Shown here piece by piece: positions 53,101-62,327 of a stretch of DNA of 64,000 bases. This stretch comes from Glutamicibacter uratoxydans (GTDB lineage: Bacteria > Actinomycetota > Actinomycetes > Actinomycetales > Micrococcaceae), in contig NZ_BJNY01000008.1 in NCBI RefSeq assembly GCF_006539925.1, positions 1-64,000 of the forward strand, in the 5' to 3' direction. Position numbers and translations under genes: made by a program. Position 1 is the stretch's first letter, and each line of letters begins with the position of its first letter. The notes under the pieces were generated by a model. It was not told the origin of the DNA, ran no database searches, and saw only the letters and a program-made list of their open reading frames with translations.

Positions 53101-54186
53101 TTAGCGCTCAACGTCGCCGCGGATGAAGGCTTCAACCTTCTCGCGGGCGGTCTCATCGTCGTACTGCTCTGGTGGCGACTTCATGAAGTAGCTCGAGGCC
53201 GACAGGATCGGGCCGCCGATGCCGCGGTCCAGCGCGATCTTGGCTGCACGCACAGCGTCAATGATGACACCTGCCGAGTTTGGCGAATCCCAAACCTCCA
53301 GCTTGTACTCCAGATTGACCGGGGCGTCACCGAAATTGCGGCCCTCGAGGCGTACGAAGGCCCACTTGCGGTCATCGAGCCATGACACGTAGTCCGATGG
53401 GCCGATGTGGACGTCATTCTCGGTCAGGTCGGCAGAGGTGTTCGAAGTGACAGCCTGAGTCTTGGAGATTTTCTTGGATTCCAGGCGCTCGCGCTCGAGC
53501 ATGTTCATGAAGTCCATGTTGCCGCCGACGTTCAGCTGGTAGGTGCGGTCCAGAACCACACCGCGGTCTTCAAACAGCTTTGCCATGACGCGGTGGGTGA
53601 TGGTGGCGCCAATCTGGCTCTTGATGTCGTCGCCAACGATTGGTACACCGGCATCGGTGAACTTCTGGGCCCACTCCGGGGTGCCGGCAATGAACACGGG
53701 CAGAGCGTTGACAAAAGCTACGCCGGCATCGATTGCACACTGTGCATAGAACTTGGCTGCCTGCTCTGAACCAACCGGCAGGTAGCAAACCATAACGTCG
53801 ACCTTGTTGTCCTTCAGAGCCTGGACAACATCGACTGGCTCGGCTGCAGACTCTTCAATGGTCTGGCGGTAGTACTTGCCCAAGCCGTCGAGGGTGTGGC
53901 CGCGCTGGACCGTCACACCGGTAGTTGGAACATCGGTGATCTTAATGGTGTTGTTCTCGCTGGCGAGAATTGCATCAGATAGATCCAAACCCACCTTCTT
54001 CGAATCAACGTCGAAGGCTGCTACGAACTGCACATCGTTGACGTGGTAGTCGCCGAACTTTACGTGCATCAGGCCTGGAATGGTGGACCCTGCATCGGCA
54101 TTTCGGTAGTACTCGACACCTTGGATAAGTGAAGTGGCGCAGTTGCCCACGCCAACGATGGCAACGCGAATCGGGTTCGCCGACAC
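53101..54186 (-). CDS. ino1: Inositol-3-phosphate synthase
   Basis: NAD-dependent enzyme converting glucose 6-phosphate to myo-inositol 3-phosphate, needed for phosphatidylinositol and mycothiol. 361 residues of the actinobacterial type: NAD-binding [20 protein letters not shown], conserved [26 protein letters not shown] and [28 protein letters not shown]. The start is GTG 54186 with AAGGAG 5 bases before it. Confidence 0.96.
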   Translation of the reverse strand: MSANPIRVAIVGVGNCATSLIQGVEYYRNADAGSTIPGLMHVKFGDYHVNDVQFVAAFDVDSKKVGLDLSDAILASENNTIKITDVPTTGVTVQRGHTLDGLGKYYRQTIEESAAEPVDVVQALKDNKVDVMVCYLPVGSEQAAKFYAQCAIDAGVAFVNALPVFIAGTPEWAQKFTDAGVPIVGDDIKSQIGATITHRVMAKLFEDRGVVLDRTYQLNVGGNMDFMNMLERERLESKKISKTQAVTSNTSADLTENDVHIGPSDYVSWLDDRKWAFVRLEGRNFGDAPVNLEYKLEVWDSPNSAGVIIDAVRAAKIALDRGIGGPILSASSYFMKSPPEQYDDETAREKVEAFIRGDVER

Positions 54187-54300
54187 ATGAACTCCTTATT
54201 GAAATGTATAAATCCGCGGGCAGCGTTGATGTCACTTAATGACACACAGATTCGCCCTACTATCGATCTTAAGTCCTCAAGGGGAGAAAAAATTCCCATA

Positions 54301-54360
54301 AGTGCTGGTTGTCACCGATATAGCTGGAATAAATATAAGGGAGAATCAATAACCAGCACT
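54301..54360. repeat. 10-bp inverted repeat in the ino1 upstream spacer
   Basis: AGTGCTGGTT (54301-54310) and its exact complement AACCAGCACT (54351-54360) flank 40 AT-rich bases in the 296-base spacer between ino1 and the sugar operon. The spacer holds no gene I can support; promoters of ino1 and the end of the operon lie here. Confidence 0.6.
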
Positions 54361-54482
54361 ATGAGGGGTTTTGGTACTGACCAAAAATCTTGCGTTTTTG
54401 TACAACACTAAAATTAGATTTAGTCATGTCGGTAAATGTTAACTCGGGTCTAAATGCGCTTCATGAGCAAAGCTTATTTTAC

Positions 54483-55712
54483 TCATGACCACGAGTTGGC
54501 GTTGCGTCCACGACTTTTCTGAAAAGTTCGACGCATCTTTTGCAGGACCTTAACGATCGGCGTCGGGAGAGCCGTGCGAAGCTTCTGGCGCATCGGCTGG
54601 TTCTTGATGAAGTCGAGGACATCTTGGTCTGTTTGAAGCCTACCTTCCCGCGCCTGAGATGCCATGCTTGCCAGGGCGTCGGTGAAGCTGTTGTCCATGC
54701 GGTGAAAGTAGTTCTCCCGCAGCCAAGCCTTGGACGGGGCGCCGAATTGCAGTGCGGACAAACTGGAAAGCTCTCCGAGCATGCCGGAGGACTGGAAAAC
54801 GGTATTAATCATTTCAGGGCTGACGCCAAAATCCGTAAGGATCATCGTCGGCAGGCCGCGGTCAATAGATTCCAAAGCGGCAGTCGAAGAAACTGTCACC
54901 AGCGCGCTGCCTTCGCTCAAGACATCGGACATGCTTCCGGTTTCGAAGCGAAGGTGCGACTGGGGCCCCAGCTTGCCGTCCTGCATGAGTTTTTCGGCAA
55001 GCTCGTCATAGGGGAACTGTTCAAGATGGGTTTGCGGTTCCCCGGCGCGGGCGCGCAGCTTCACAACAACTTCGACACCTGGGTTCAGCCGCGCAGTCTG
55101 TTCCAGCGTCAACAGGATTTCCTCGCGCTCGCGGCGCAGAAAAGGAACTTTCGCCTGGGGCGCGAAGACCACGCGCTTAATAGTTTCGCTTTGCTGCGGG
55201 GGAAAGCCGCCTGAATTCAGGAATGGAAGCTTGCTGACCATGATGGTTGGCTGGTGGCCCGGACGTTCTTCGGTCATGAACGAGAAGTCTCTTGCTTCTG
55301 CGTGGGAATGGCAGATAAACGCATCGCCTGCCCGGCGGTAGTTCCACCCCTTGGCGGTGGCAGGGAAGGCGACGCCCGGAAGCGCGGAGATCAAGGCAGT
55401 GCGCCGCGCCGCGGCCGGTTCTGACCGCAGAATCCGCGAGTAGGCTTCCGCGACGACCGGACCGGTGGCGGCTGCAAAGACGATGTCTTCCTGCACGGTG
55501 CTGTTCAGCTGATGCAGCGTAATGAACTGCAGCTGCTGCGGATCGAGGCTTGTGCCGTCAAAGGCGGCGGCGATCTGTTCTTCGGTCGGCATGACCGGCG
55601 TGCGCACCAATGCAATGCGGCGCTGCCACGAAGAACCTAGGCGGTCGAGAAAAGTGGTGGCCAGCTTCAGATATGAATCCGAGTCGGCAATGGCGAGGAT
55701 GGAAGGTTTCAC
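54483..55712 (-). CDS. DUF6716-like putative glycosyltransferase
   Basis: 409 residues, soluble with a basic C-terminus. Starts MKPSILAIADSDSYLKLATTFL and carries SALVTVSSTAALESIDRGLPTMIL, a loop typical of GT-B sugar transferases that bind CMP- or UDP-sugars. I associate this layout with DUF6716 proteins of actinobacterial envelope clusters. Last gene of the six-gene operon, 7 bases after its predecessor. Probable role: extension of the surface polymer. Confidence 0.6.
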   Translation of the reverse strand: MKPSILAIADSDSYLKLATTFLDRLGSSWQRRIALVRTPVMPTEEQIAAAFDGTSLDPQQLQFITLHQLNSTVQEDIVFAAATGPVVAEAYSRILRSEPAAARRTALISALPGVAFPATAKGWNYRRAGDAFICHSHAEARDFSFMTEERPGHQPTIMVSKLPFLNSGGFPPQQSETIKRVVFAPQAKVPFLRREREEILLTLEQTARLNPGVEVVVKLRARAGEPQTHLEQFPYDELAEKLMQDGKLGPQSHLRFETGSMSDVLSEGSALVTVSSTAALESIDRGLPTMILTDFGVSPEMINTVFQSSGMLGELSSLSALQFGAPSKAWLRENYFHRMDNSFTDALASMASQAREGRLQTDQDVLDFIKNQPMRQKLRTALPTPIVKVLQKMRRTFQKSRGRNANSWS

Positions 55713-55719
55713 GAAAGGT

Positions 55720-56775
55720 TCATACTTTCAAAGAGCTGGACAGGTGCTCGCGCAGGGCGTGCGGTGTTGAATCGGTCCACCAGGAATCGGGAACCGGCTG
55801 CGGATAGAGGGCCTTGGCATCGTGGCCCAGCAGCAGGCGCAGTGAAGGGATGACAGTCGAAGGCAGCGCCCGGATTTCCTGTCCCGGGCGCAGTGCGCGC
55901 AGACGCATTTCAATGGGGACGGTGTGCTGCATGGCAACGAGGTTCTCAATCCGTCCGATCTTTTCCAGCAGCTGGCCATTCTCCCGCCGGTGGGGGAAGT
56001 AGGCAACAGGCCCATCCTCGGCAATCGAGGCGATCCACTCCAGGTACGGCTGTTCATGGATCAGCCCGTCAGCGACCATCGCGGAGCCAATGAGCAGCGT
56101 CGGTTCAGTGAAACGTTCGGCAACAGGCTGCGTGGCCAGCCATTCGAACTTGTGCTGCGCAAATTTGATGCCGACTTCCTCCATGCGCTGCTGGGTCGGC
56201 TCGTCGACAAGCAGCGCCGAGACGATCAACAGCCTGGATTCCCGGGCCAGCTGGCGCAGCCTGTGCCACATCGCCAAGCCCATGGCGGTGCGCGCCGCCG
56301 AGTTCTTGGCCCGGGCGCGGACCAGGGCGGTGGGGTCCATTGCCGTCAGCTGCTTGATCAACGCCAGGGTCGCCATCCCGTCGTCGATGATAATGACTTC
56401 CTTGGCCTTGATCCCGGCCAGCAGGGCGCGCTGCACCTTGCCCGAATAGGCGTCGCCGACGACGAAGCGGTCCGCCGAGTTCTTGGGAGCGGGAGGCTTG
56501 CGGGCCGGCGGCAGAAAGCTCACGCCTGCAGGCGCATTGGCGAGCAGCGCCTGCGTGGTGGCTTCCAGCGGCATGCCCTGCCGCGGGATGATCCGCACAT
56601 CGTGGCCCAGCAGTCCTGCGGCGTGGGTTTCCACGGCAGAAAGCAGCTGCAGGGGCGATTCCACCCACACCTGGGCGGTGCCGAAGCGCGGGCGGGGCAC
56701 CTCTCGGGTGTTGTGGCCTGTGAGTTTCATGATGGAGGAGCTCGAGGTGTGCAGTTGGCGGGTCGGTGTGGTCAT
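55720..56775 (-). CDS. Hypothetical protein, possible sialyltransferase-like
   Basis: 351 residues, no signal or membrane helix. Segments such as AQVWVESPLQLLSAVETHAAG, FVVGDAYSGKVQRALLAG and EVIIIDDGMATL resemble capsule sialyl- and polysialyl-transferase proteins with a GT-B fold, and YFPHRRENGQLLEKI fits the CMP-sugar-binding region in such enzymes. The call is inferred from these fragments and from the operon. Overlaps its upstream neighbour by 4 bases. Confidence 0.5.
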   Translation of the reverse strand: MTTPTRQLHTSSSSIMKLTGHNTREVPRPRFGTAQVWVESPLQLLSAVETHAAGLLGHDVRIIPRQGMPLEATTQALLANAPAGVSFLPPARKPPAPKNSADRFVVGDAYSGKVQRALLAGIKAKEVIIIDDGMATLALIKQLTAMDPTALVRARAKNSAARTAMGLAMWHRLRQLARESRLLIVSALLVDEPTQQRMEEVGIKFAQHKFEWLATQPVAERFTEPTLLIGSAMVADGLIHEQPYLEWIASIAEDGPVAYFPHRRENGQLLEKIGRIENLVAMQHTVPIEMRLRALRPGQEIRALPSTVIPSLRLLLGHDAKALYPQPVPDSWWTDSTPHALREHLSSSLKV

Positions 56776-58115
56776 TGAGCCAGCCGGCTCAGGGATTTTG
56801 ACAGCGAATCAAGCGACTTGGAACCGCGGCGCAGCACCTGGCGGGAGGCGCCGCGCACCTTGGAAGGCAGCGACCGGCGCTGCGGCAGGTGGATCCAGGC
56901 CGGGGGCAGCTCGAGCTTGGTGATCCGCCGGCGCTTGAAGTGCATCGAGAAGTTGGCGTAGTGCTGGGCGAGGAACGCGGCGGCCGGTTCGCGCAGCGCC
57001 GGCAGCTGTGAAGCCTGCATGCAGTAGGACACCGCCGTGAGCAGTTCGGCCAGCAGGCCCTGGTCTGCCGGGTCGGCTGGGGCCGGAAGCTGCTGCACGA
57101 ACAGGGCGTGGATGATGCTCAGCGGAATGCGGTTTGAATTCTCATAGGGAGCCAGGGTCTGCAGCATCATTGCCGTGCCCACGGCGGCAACTTCGGTGTT
57201 CAGGATGTAGCGTGCCGTGGCCAGGCCGGTGGAGAAGCAGGAGACGACCAGCTGCGGGCGGGCCTGGGCGATGACCGTCTCCGCCAGGTGGTCGGTGCGC
57301 AGCAGCTGGAAGTCCAGGCCCAGCTGGCGCGCGGCGTCCTCCAGCGCCGTTGCCGCGGTGGGGCTCGCAGAGGGGTGGGCCTTGAACAGCACGGTGTCCA
57401 GCCCGGCCTGCTGCACTTCGCGCAGCATCTGCACATGGAGGTCGAACTCTTGCTCGGCGTCGATCAGGCCCAGCGAGCCGAGGTATTGGCCCAGCACCAG
57501 CCCGGCGCCGGCTGGAAGGTCAAGCTGTGCATCCGCGGCCAGCTCCTCGAAGACCGCCGCCAGCGCCGCGGCCGGCAGCACCTCACGCTGCGGATCCAGC
57601 TCGGCGAGCAGGGCCGGCTCGAGCCCGGGGACCAGGTCCACGTGGATGGTTCGGGTAATGCGCTGGCGCAGCGGCAGCGGCAGCCTGGTGCGGGTGGGCC
57701 CGTAGGACATCAGCCCGTCGGAATGCACCCAGATCTGCGCGTCGAAGAAGATCCGCGCCAGCGACCTCGAGGGGTTGACTTGGATGGATTCGAGCACCAG
57801 GGTCAGCGGCTGGTCGCCCAGCTCCCAGGCGCTGCGCAGAAGGTTCTCGAAGATGTGCAGTTCGTCCTCGCGGGGGTTGAACTGGGCCGGGCGGCGCGGG
57901 GCCATGAGCTGGGCGTAGTCCACCACGCGGTCGAAGCGGGCAGCCAGTTTCTCAAACCCGGGGGCATCCTGCAGCGGCGTGGTCAGCTCAGGCACCTGCG
58001 AGCCGTTGGCGAGCACCAGGATGAGCTCGTCGGCGGCCGGAAGCGAGCCGGCGTCGGCCATGGCTGCCAGGGAGGCGAGCTGGAAGTAGCTGCTGGCCTC
58101 TACTAATGCGATCAT
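56772..58115 (-). CDS. Polysialyltransferase-family protein
   Basis: 447 residues. The middle region resembles the alpha-2,8-polysialyltransferase family: LVLGQYLGSLGLIDAEQEFDL, then VLFKAHPSASP (the HP motif used for the CMP-sugar) and VVSCFSTGLATARYIL. The C-terminal 70 residues are basic and could hold the protein at the membrane. It overlaps both neighbours by 4 bases. It probably adds Kdn or sialic-acid-like residues from the CMP-sugar made by the last two genes. Confidence 0.75.
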   Translation of the reverse strand: MIALVEASSYFQLASLAAMADAGSLPAADELILVLANGSQVPELTTPLQDAPGFEKLAARFDRVVDYAQLMAPRRPAQFNPREDELHIFENLLRSAWELGDQPLTLVLESIQVNPSRSLARIFFDAQIWVHSDGLMSYGPTRTRLPLPLRQRITRTIHVDLVPGLEPALLAELDPQREVLPAAALAAVFEELAADAQLDLPAGAGLVLGQYLGSLGLIDAEQEFDLHVQMLREVQQAGLDTVLFKAHPSASPTAATALEDAARQLGLDFQLLRTDHLAETVIAQARPQLVVSCFSTGLATARYILNTEVAAVGTAMMLQTLAPYENSNRIPLSIIHALFVQQLPAPADPADQGLLAELLTAVSYCMQASQLPALREPAAAFLAQHYANFSMHFKRRRITKLELPPAWIHLPQRRSLPSKVRGASRQVLRRGSKSLDSLSKSLSRLAQ

Positions 58116-59110
58116 TTGGCGGCTCCGATCGTTCCGGGCTGCAGGAAGGAGAGGATGTGGCGGCGGCGGGCGACGTCCATCTCGAGCGCCACCTGCCGGG
58201 CGGCGAAGGGGTCGATGGTGGTGAAGACCTGGCGCAGCTTCTGCTTCATGGCCAGGCGCACCTCAGGCGGATAGTTCTTGGCCCGCTTTTCGTGGTGGCA
58301 GACGATCGCGAAGAACTGGCGCAGCGCCTTGGGCAGGTGCCGTTCGGCGTCCGGGTGCGAACGCACCTCGGAGAGGATCTGCGCATAGGCCGGGATGAAG
58401 CCCAGCTGGCGCTCGTCGAAGACCTGGGTCAGCGAGCCGGGCAGGCCGCGGCGGTAGAACACGCTGGGGGAGGAGAGCACCGCGTAGCGCCCGGTGTTCA
58501 GGTGCAGCTTCCACAGCCACAGCCTGTCCTCGGCGGAGTTCAGCGCCTGATCGAAGTAGTACAGCCCGGCATCGCGCATCAATGCCGTGCGGTACATGCC
58601 GGCCCAGACGAACGCGTAGTCGACCATGGACGGGGAGTCGATGGGCTCGATGTCCTCGGCAGGGTTCAGCGGCATGCCGCGCAGCGCCTGTGGGGCGCGG
58701 TGGATCACCCGGGTGGTGCCGGTGACGCGCACGTGGTCGCAGCGCACAAAGTCGACGTGCAGCTCGGTCAGTGCTTCGGCCAGCGTGGCAAGGTGTTCCG
58801 GGGAGAACCAGTCGTCCGGGTCTAGGAAGGTGAAGTATTCGCCGGTGGCCTGCGCCAGGCCTGCATTGCGGGCGGCCGACACCCCCGCGTTTTCCTCCAG
58901 CCCGATCAGCTTTAGCCCTGGCAGGGCGTCGTGGAAGCTGCGCACCAGCGCCGCGGTGGCATCGGTGGAGGCGTCGTCCACTACCAGCACCTCCAGCTCC
59001 CAGGCCCCGAGTTTCTGCCGGACCAGCGAGGTGAGCGCATCGCAGATGTACGCTTCCTGGTTGTAGGCCGGGATGACTACCGAAATGCGGCCGGGAATCA
59101 AGCTCGTCAT
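58112..59110 (-). CDS. GT2-family glycosyltransferase
   Basis: 332 residues, GT-A fold: SVVIPAYNQEAYICDALTSL, VLVVDDASTDATAAL and the metal-binding FLDPDDWFSPEHL. The C-terminal region resembles teichoic-acid or capsule-type glycosyl or poly(glycosyl phosphate) enzymes. No membrane helix. Overlaps the polysialyltransferase-like gene by 4 bases. Confidence 0.9.
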   Translation of the reverse strand: MTSLIPGRISVVIPAYNQEAYICDALTSLVRQKLGAWELEVLVVDDASTDATAALVRSFHDALPGLKLIGLEENAGVSAARNAGLAQATGEYFTFLDPDDWFSPEHLATLAEALTELHVDFVRCDHVRVTGTTRVIHRAPQALRGMPLNPAEDIEPIDSPSMVDYAFVWAGMYRTALMRDAGLYYFDQALNSAEDRLWLWKLHLNTGRYAVLSSPSVFYRRGLPGSLTQVFDERQLGFIPAYAQILSEVRSHPDAERHLPKALRQFFAIVCHHEKRAKNYPPEVRLAMKQKLRQVFTTIDPFAARQVALEMDVARRRHILSFLQPGTIGAAK

Positions 59111-59151
59111 GGCTTAACTGGCTTCCTTAATCTTCGAGTGGTGGATAGCAC

Positions 59152-59186
59152 CCGGCGGCCGGACCGGTGTGGTCCGGCCGCCGGGA
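59152..59186 (-). terminator. Strong hairpin within the sugar operon
   Basis: 15-bp perfect GC-rich stem (CCCGGCGGCCGGACC and complement), 5-base loop, in the 93-base gap between neuB-like and GT2 genes. No U-tract, so it may be a processing or attenuation element separating precursor synthesis from transfer genes. Confidence 0.7.
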
Positions 59187-59203
59187 TCTGCGGTGCGGCG
59201 CGC

Positions 59204-60097
59204 TTAGCCGTCGACGCGGCGCAGGCGGGACAGCGGTGCCAGCTCGCCTGGGAAGACCTTCTTCACGCCGTCGCCCATGGCCTGCTCCAGGATGCGGATG
59301 TCGCGGATCAGCGAGGCGAAGCCCTTTGGCTCCAGCGAAGACGCCTGGTCCGAACCCCACATGGTGCGGTCAAGGGTGATGTGGCGCTCCACGGTCACGG
59401 CGCCCAGTGCCACTGCAGCCAGCGAGATCTGCAGGCCGCGCTCGTGGCCCGAGTAGCCCACCGGGACCTGGTAGCGGTCGCGCAGGGTCTCGATCATGCG
59501 CAGGTTGGCCTCTTCTGGAGGCAGCGGGTAGGTGGAGGTGGCGTGCATCAGCACCAGGTTGTTGGTGCCAAGGGTCTCCACTGCCTTGTCGATCTGCTCG
59601 ATGGTGGACATGCCGGTGGACAGGATGATCGGCTTGCCGGTTTCGCGCAGCGCGGTGAGCAGCTCGATGTCGGTGACCGAGGCGGAGGCGACCTTGTGGG
59701 TCACGGCGCCCTGCTCTTCCATGAATTCCACCGAAGGCACATCCCATGGGGAGGCGAAGGCGTGCAGGCCCTTGGAAGCCGCGTAGGAGATCAGCTCCTT
59801 GTACTGCTCTGCGCCGAACTCCACGCGGTAGCGGTAGTCCATGTAGGTCATCTCGCCCCATGGGGTGGAGCGGATCTTGTCGCGCATGTCCAGCGGGGTG
59901 GAGATCTCAGGGGTGCGCTTCTGGAACTTCACCGCGTTGGCGCCTGCCTCTGCGGAGATGTCGATCAGCTGCTTGGCGATCTCGATGTCGCCGTTGTGGT
60001 TGATGCCGATCTCGCCGATGACGTAGACCTGCTGGCCGGCGCCGAGCAGGTTTTCACCGATGGCTACTGGCTTGATGTCAGTGGTAATCGAGGTCAT
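59204..60097 (-). CDS. neuB: Nonulosonate synthase (NeuB family), no SAF domain
   Basis: Condenses phosphoenolpyruvate with a six-carbon sugar to make a nine-carbon sialic-acid-like sugar. The TIM-barrel domain shows VIGEIGINHNGDIEIAKQLID, AVKFQKR, HKVASASVTDIELL, ILSTGMSTIEQID, LMHATSTYPLPPEEANL and VGYSGHERGL. At 297 residues it lacks the C-terminal antifreeze-like (SAF) domain that NeuB usually has. Adjacent to the CMP-transferase gene (12 bases). Confidence 0.92.
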   Translation of the reverse strand: MTSITTDIKPVAIGENLLGAGQQVYVIGEIGINHNGDIEIAKQLIDISAEAGANAVKFQKRTPEISTPLDMRDKIRSTPWGEMTYMDYRYRVEFGAEQYKELISYAASKGLHAFASPWDVPSVEFMEEQGAVTHKVASASVTDIELLTALRETGKPIILSTGMSTIEQIDKAVETLGTNNLVLMHATSTYPLPPEEANLRMIETLRDRYQVPVGYSGHERGLQISLAAVALGAVTVERHITLDRTMWGSDQASSLEPKGFASLIRDIRILEQAMGDGVKKVFPGELAPLSRLRRVDG

Positions 60098-60109
60098 GGG
60101 TATTGCCTT

Positions 60110-61306
60110 TCAGTGGGTGAAACTTGGAAAACTTTTGGATTCTGCGGCCTTTTCGGCACGGGCGGCGAGCACCAGCTCTGCCACTTCGCGCACCGCCCCG
60201 TGGCCGCCATGGCGGTTCAGGGTCAGCCGTGCCGCCTGGATGACCTGCGGCTGGGCGTCTGCCACCGCGATCGGCCAGCCGACCAGGGCCATCGGGCCCA
60301 GATCGTTCACGTCGTTGCCGACGTAGGCCACGCGGGCCGGGTTGATCGACTCGTCGGCAAGCCAGCGGGCCAGGTATTCGGCCTTGTTCTCGATGCCGTG
60401 GGCCACCTCGACCTTCAGCTTGGCGGCGCGGGCCGCCACCACCGGGTTGGCCTCCTTGGAGAGGATCAGGAACTTCACCCCGGCTGCGCGCAGCCGGGAT
60501 ACTCCCATCCCGTCCGAGCGGGAAACCCGCACGGATTCGGTGCCGTGCTCATCGACATAGGCGGTGTCTTCGGTGTGCACCCCGTCGAAGTCGGTGATCA
60601 CCGCGTCCACTAGCAGCGGTTCGATGCGCTGTTCGCCCTGCAGCGATGCCAGCAGCAGGTCCGCTTCGGTGTCGATGTCGATCCCGTGCTCTGCCGGCAC
60701 CTCCTGGATGGCGGTGCGGCCGAAGAAGCGGTGGTTCGCCGCCAGGAAGCCTGCGGTGTTCATGGCGTAGAACGCCCCGGTTTCGCGGAAGCGCGGTTCG
60801 CGGTCCTGCCGGCGAGGGCGGGTTGCCGCGTCGTGGCCGACGGCCACCGCAAGGTTCTGCGCGTCAAGCCCCCAGTGGAAGCCGTGGTCGGCCACCGCTG
60901 CGAAGCTGACATCGAGTTCGCCGCTGTTGACGCGGTTCACTGCCGTGTTCAGGTCGGCTGGATCGATGAATGGGCTGGTGCACTGGATGAATACGGTGGT
61001 CTGCGGAAGTACTGGTTCGTTGTTCAGAACGTGGACCAGGACTGATTCGCTGGTGGCGGTGTCGCCGGCGATTTCTGCCGGACGGTCCACCACGCGGGCC
61101 CCGTAGGCCAATGCCTCGGCCTTGATTTCGGGATGGTCGGTGCTCACCACAACGTCGCTGACTGAAGCTGCGGCCAATGCGGATTCAATGGCCCGTCCCA
61201 GCAGGGACTTGCCGTGGATCCGGCGTAGGTTCTTTAGCTTGATGCCCTTGGAACCACCCCGTGCTGGGATGATCGCCAGGACCTTCGGCTCTTCGGTGTT
61301 GCTCAC
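60110..61306 (-). CDS. neuA: CMP-nonulosonate synthetase fused to KdsC-like phosphatase
   Basis: 398 residues with two domains. The N-terminal (about 1-225) cytidylyltransferase has IIPARGGSKGIKLKNLRRI, VVSTDHPEIKAEAL and FIQCTSPFIDPADL. The C-terminal (about 230-390) is a HAD phosphatase of KdsC type: ITDFDGVHTEDTAYV (nucleophile Asp and Asp+2), SRSDGMGVSRLRAAGVKFLILS and YVGNDVNDLGPM. The combination suggests that a 9-phosphate intermediate is dephosphorylated, then activated with CTP. First gene of the operon. Confidence 0.93.
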   Translation of the reverse strand: MSNTEEPKVLAIIPARGGSKGIKLKNLRRIHGKSLLGRAIESALAAASVSDVVVSTDHPEIKAEALAYGARVVDRPAEIAGDTATSESVLVHVLNNEPVLPQTTVFIQCTSPFIDPADLNTAVNRVNSGELDVSFAAVADHGFHWGLDAQNLAVAVGHDAATRPRRQDREPRFRETGAFYAMNTAGFLAANHRFFGRTAIQEVPAEHGIDIDTEADLLLASLQGEQRIEPLLVDAVITDFDGVHTEDTAYVDEHGTESVRVSRSDGMGVSRLRAAGVKFLILSKEANPVVAARAAKLKVEVAHGIENKAEYLARWLADESINPARVAYVGNDVNDLGPMALVGWPIAVADAQPQVIQAARLTLNRHGGHGAVREVAELVLAARAEKAAESKSFPSFTH

Positions 61307-61458
61307 AGATTCGACGATAAACAGCCGAGTTAACCGTCAGGGTGTGCTTGGGTAAACGAATGGTGAAGTGCTGGTTTAATTACCTGCTTGTTTGCTGGGC
61401 GACTGGTCAAATCCGGAATTGCAATACTGTGGCCGGGAAGAACACCTAGGCTGGTTCA

Positions 61459-62067
61459 ATGACTGAAGAGTGCATGCACACAATTCGCGACGCCTACGCT
61501 GCGAGAGCCCAGGAATACATTTCACTGCTTGGTTCAATGCAGGATATGGAGTCTTTGGATGTGGAACTGATCTCCCAATGGGCTCAAGACATTGACGGTC
61601 CGATAGTGGATGCCGGATCCGGGCCGGGGCACTGGACCGATTATCTGCGCAGGAGCGGAGCGGATATTCAAGGGTTGGATGCGGTGCCGGCGTTCATAGC
61701 TTCCGCCAGATCGAGATTTCCAGATTCTCGGTTCAGTGTCGGCAATTTATCCCGGATGCCTTTTGCTGCGAAGAGCTTAGGCGGTGTGCTGGCGTGGTAC
61801 TCGATTATCCATATTCACCCTGCAAACTGTGGCGGGATTCTTGCCGAGTTTGCGCGAGTCTTGAAAAGTAACGGTGCGCTATTGATCGGCGCTTTCCAGG
61901 GGCCGCAGTCACATGAATTTGATCATGCGGTTCTGCCTGCTTTTTATTGGAGTGAATCGGCATTGTGCGCGGCTCTGGAAGGTGCCGGTTTCATGGTTGT
62001 CGAATCCCATAAAAGAACAGTTCAGGGTCGTCGGCCGCATCTTGACGTTCTGGCGCGGCGGATCTGA
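61459..62067 (+). CDS. Class I SAM-dependent methyltransferase
   Basis: 202 residues. Motif I is PIVDAGSGPGHWTDYLRRSG, followed by IQGLDAVPAFIASARSRFP and NLSRMPFAAKSLGGVLAWYSIIHI, a Methyltransf_11/25 arrangement. Substrate unknown. Met6 (61474) is a second start candidate. Monocistronic and divergent from the sugar operon, so a role in that pathway is only possible. Confidence 0.85.
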   Translation: MTEECMHTIRDAYAARAQEYISLLGSMQDMESLDVELISQWAQDIDGPIVDAGSGPGHWTDYLRRSGADIQGLDAVPAFIASARSRFPDSRFSVGNLSRMPFAAKSLGGVLAWYSIIHIHPANCGGILAEFARVLKSNGALLIGAFQGPQSHEFDHAVLPAFYWSESALCAALEGAGFMVVESHKRTVQGRRPHLDVLARRI

Positions 62068-62141
62068 TGCCAGTGCGATCGCGGCATGCTACTCGACATA
62101 TTCCCAAAACGAAGCCCGGTGTTCATCCTACAAAAGTAGTA

Positions 62142-62169
62142 TTGACATTTATTGATTTTTGAATATGTA
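62142..62169 (+). promoter_or_regulatory. Consensus-like sigma-70 promoter
   Basis: TTGACA (62142-62147), 16-base AT-rich spacer, TATGTA (62164-62169). The only gene downstream before a terminator is the 20-residue peptide, leaving a leader of about 150 bases. Confidence 0.6.
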
Positions 62170-62327
62170 ACCACGTTGACTAGTCATTTGTTAGATATTT
62201 TTGTGATTTAACGCGTAATAATTCTGCGCATAGACCTTTTGAGCCCGGCCGCTTGCTAGATTCTTCACATCAACGCTTGTTGATATCGCGCGAAGTCATT
62301 TCTCAACCCATTCAACGGAGGAAGTTC

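Noticed and set aside
52926-53126. 66-residue frame starting MNSPINTQRP after an AAGGAG site
   Set aside because: It reads through two hairpins including a strong terminator and into the ino1 terminator, so translation of the whole frame is unlikely; the ribosome site is notable but not enough.
58931-60613. 560-residue plus-strand frame across GT2, neuB and neuA
   Set aside because: Antisense to three well-supported genes, low-information composition.
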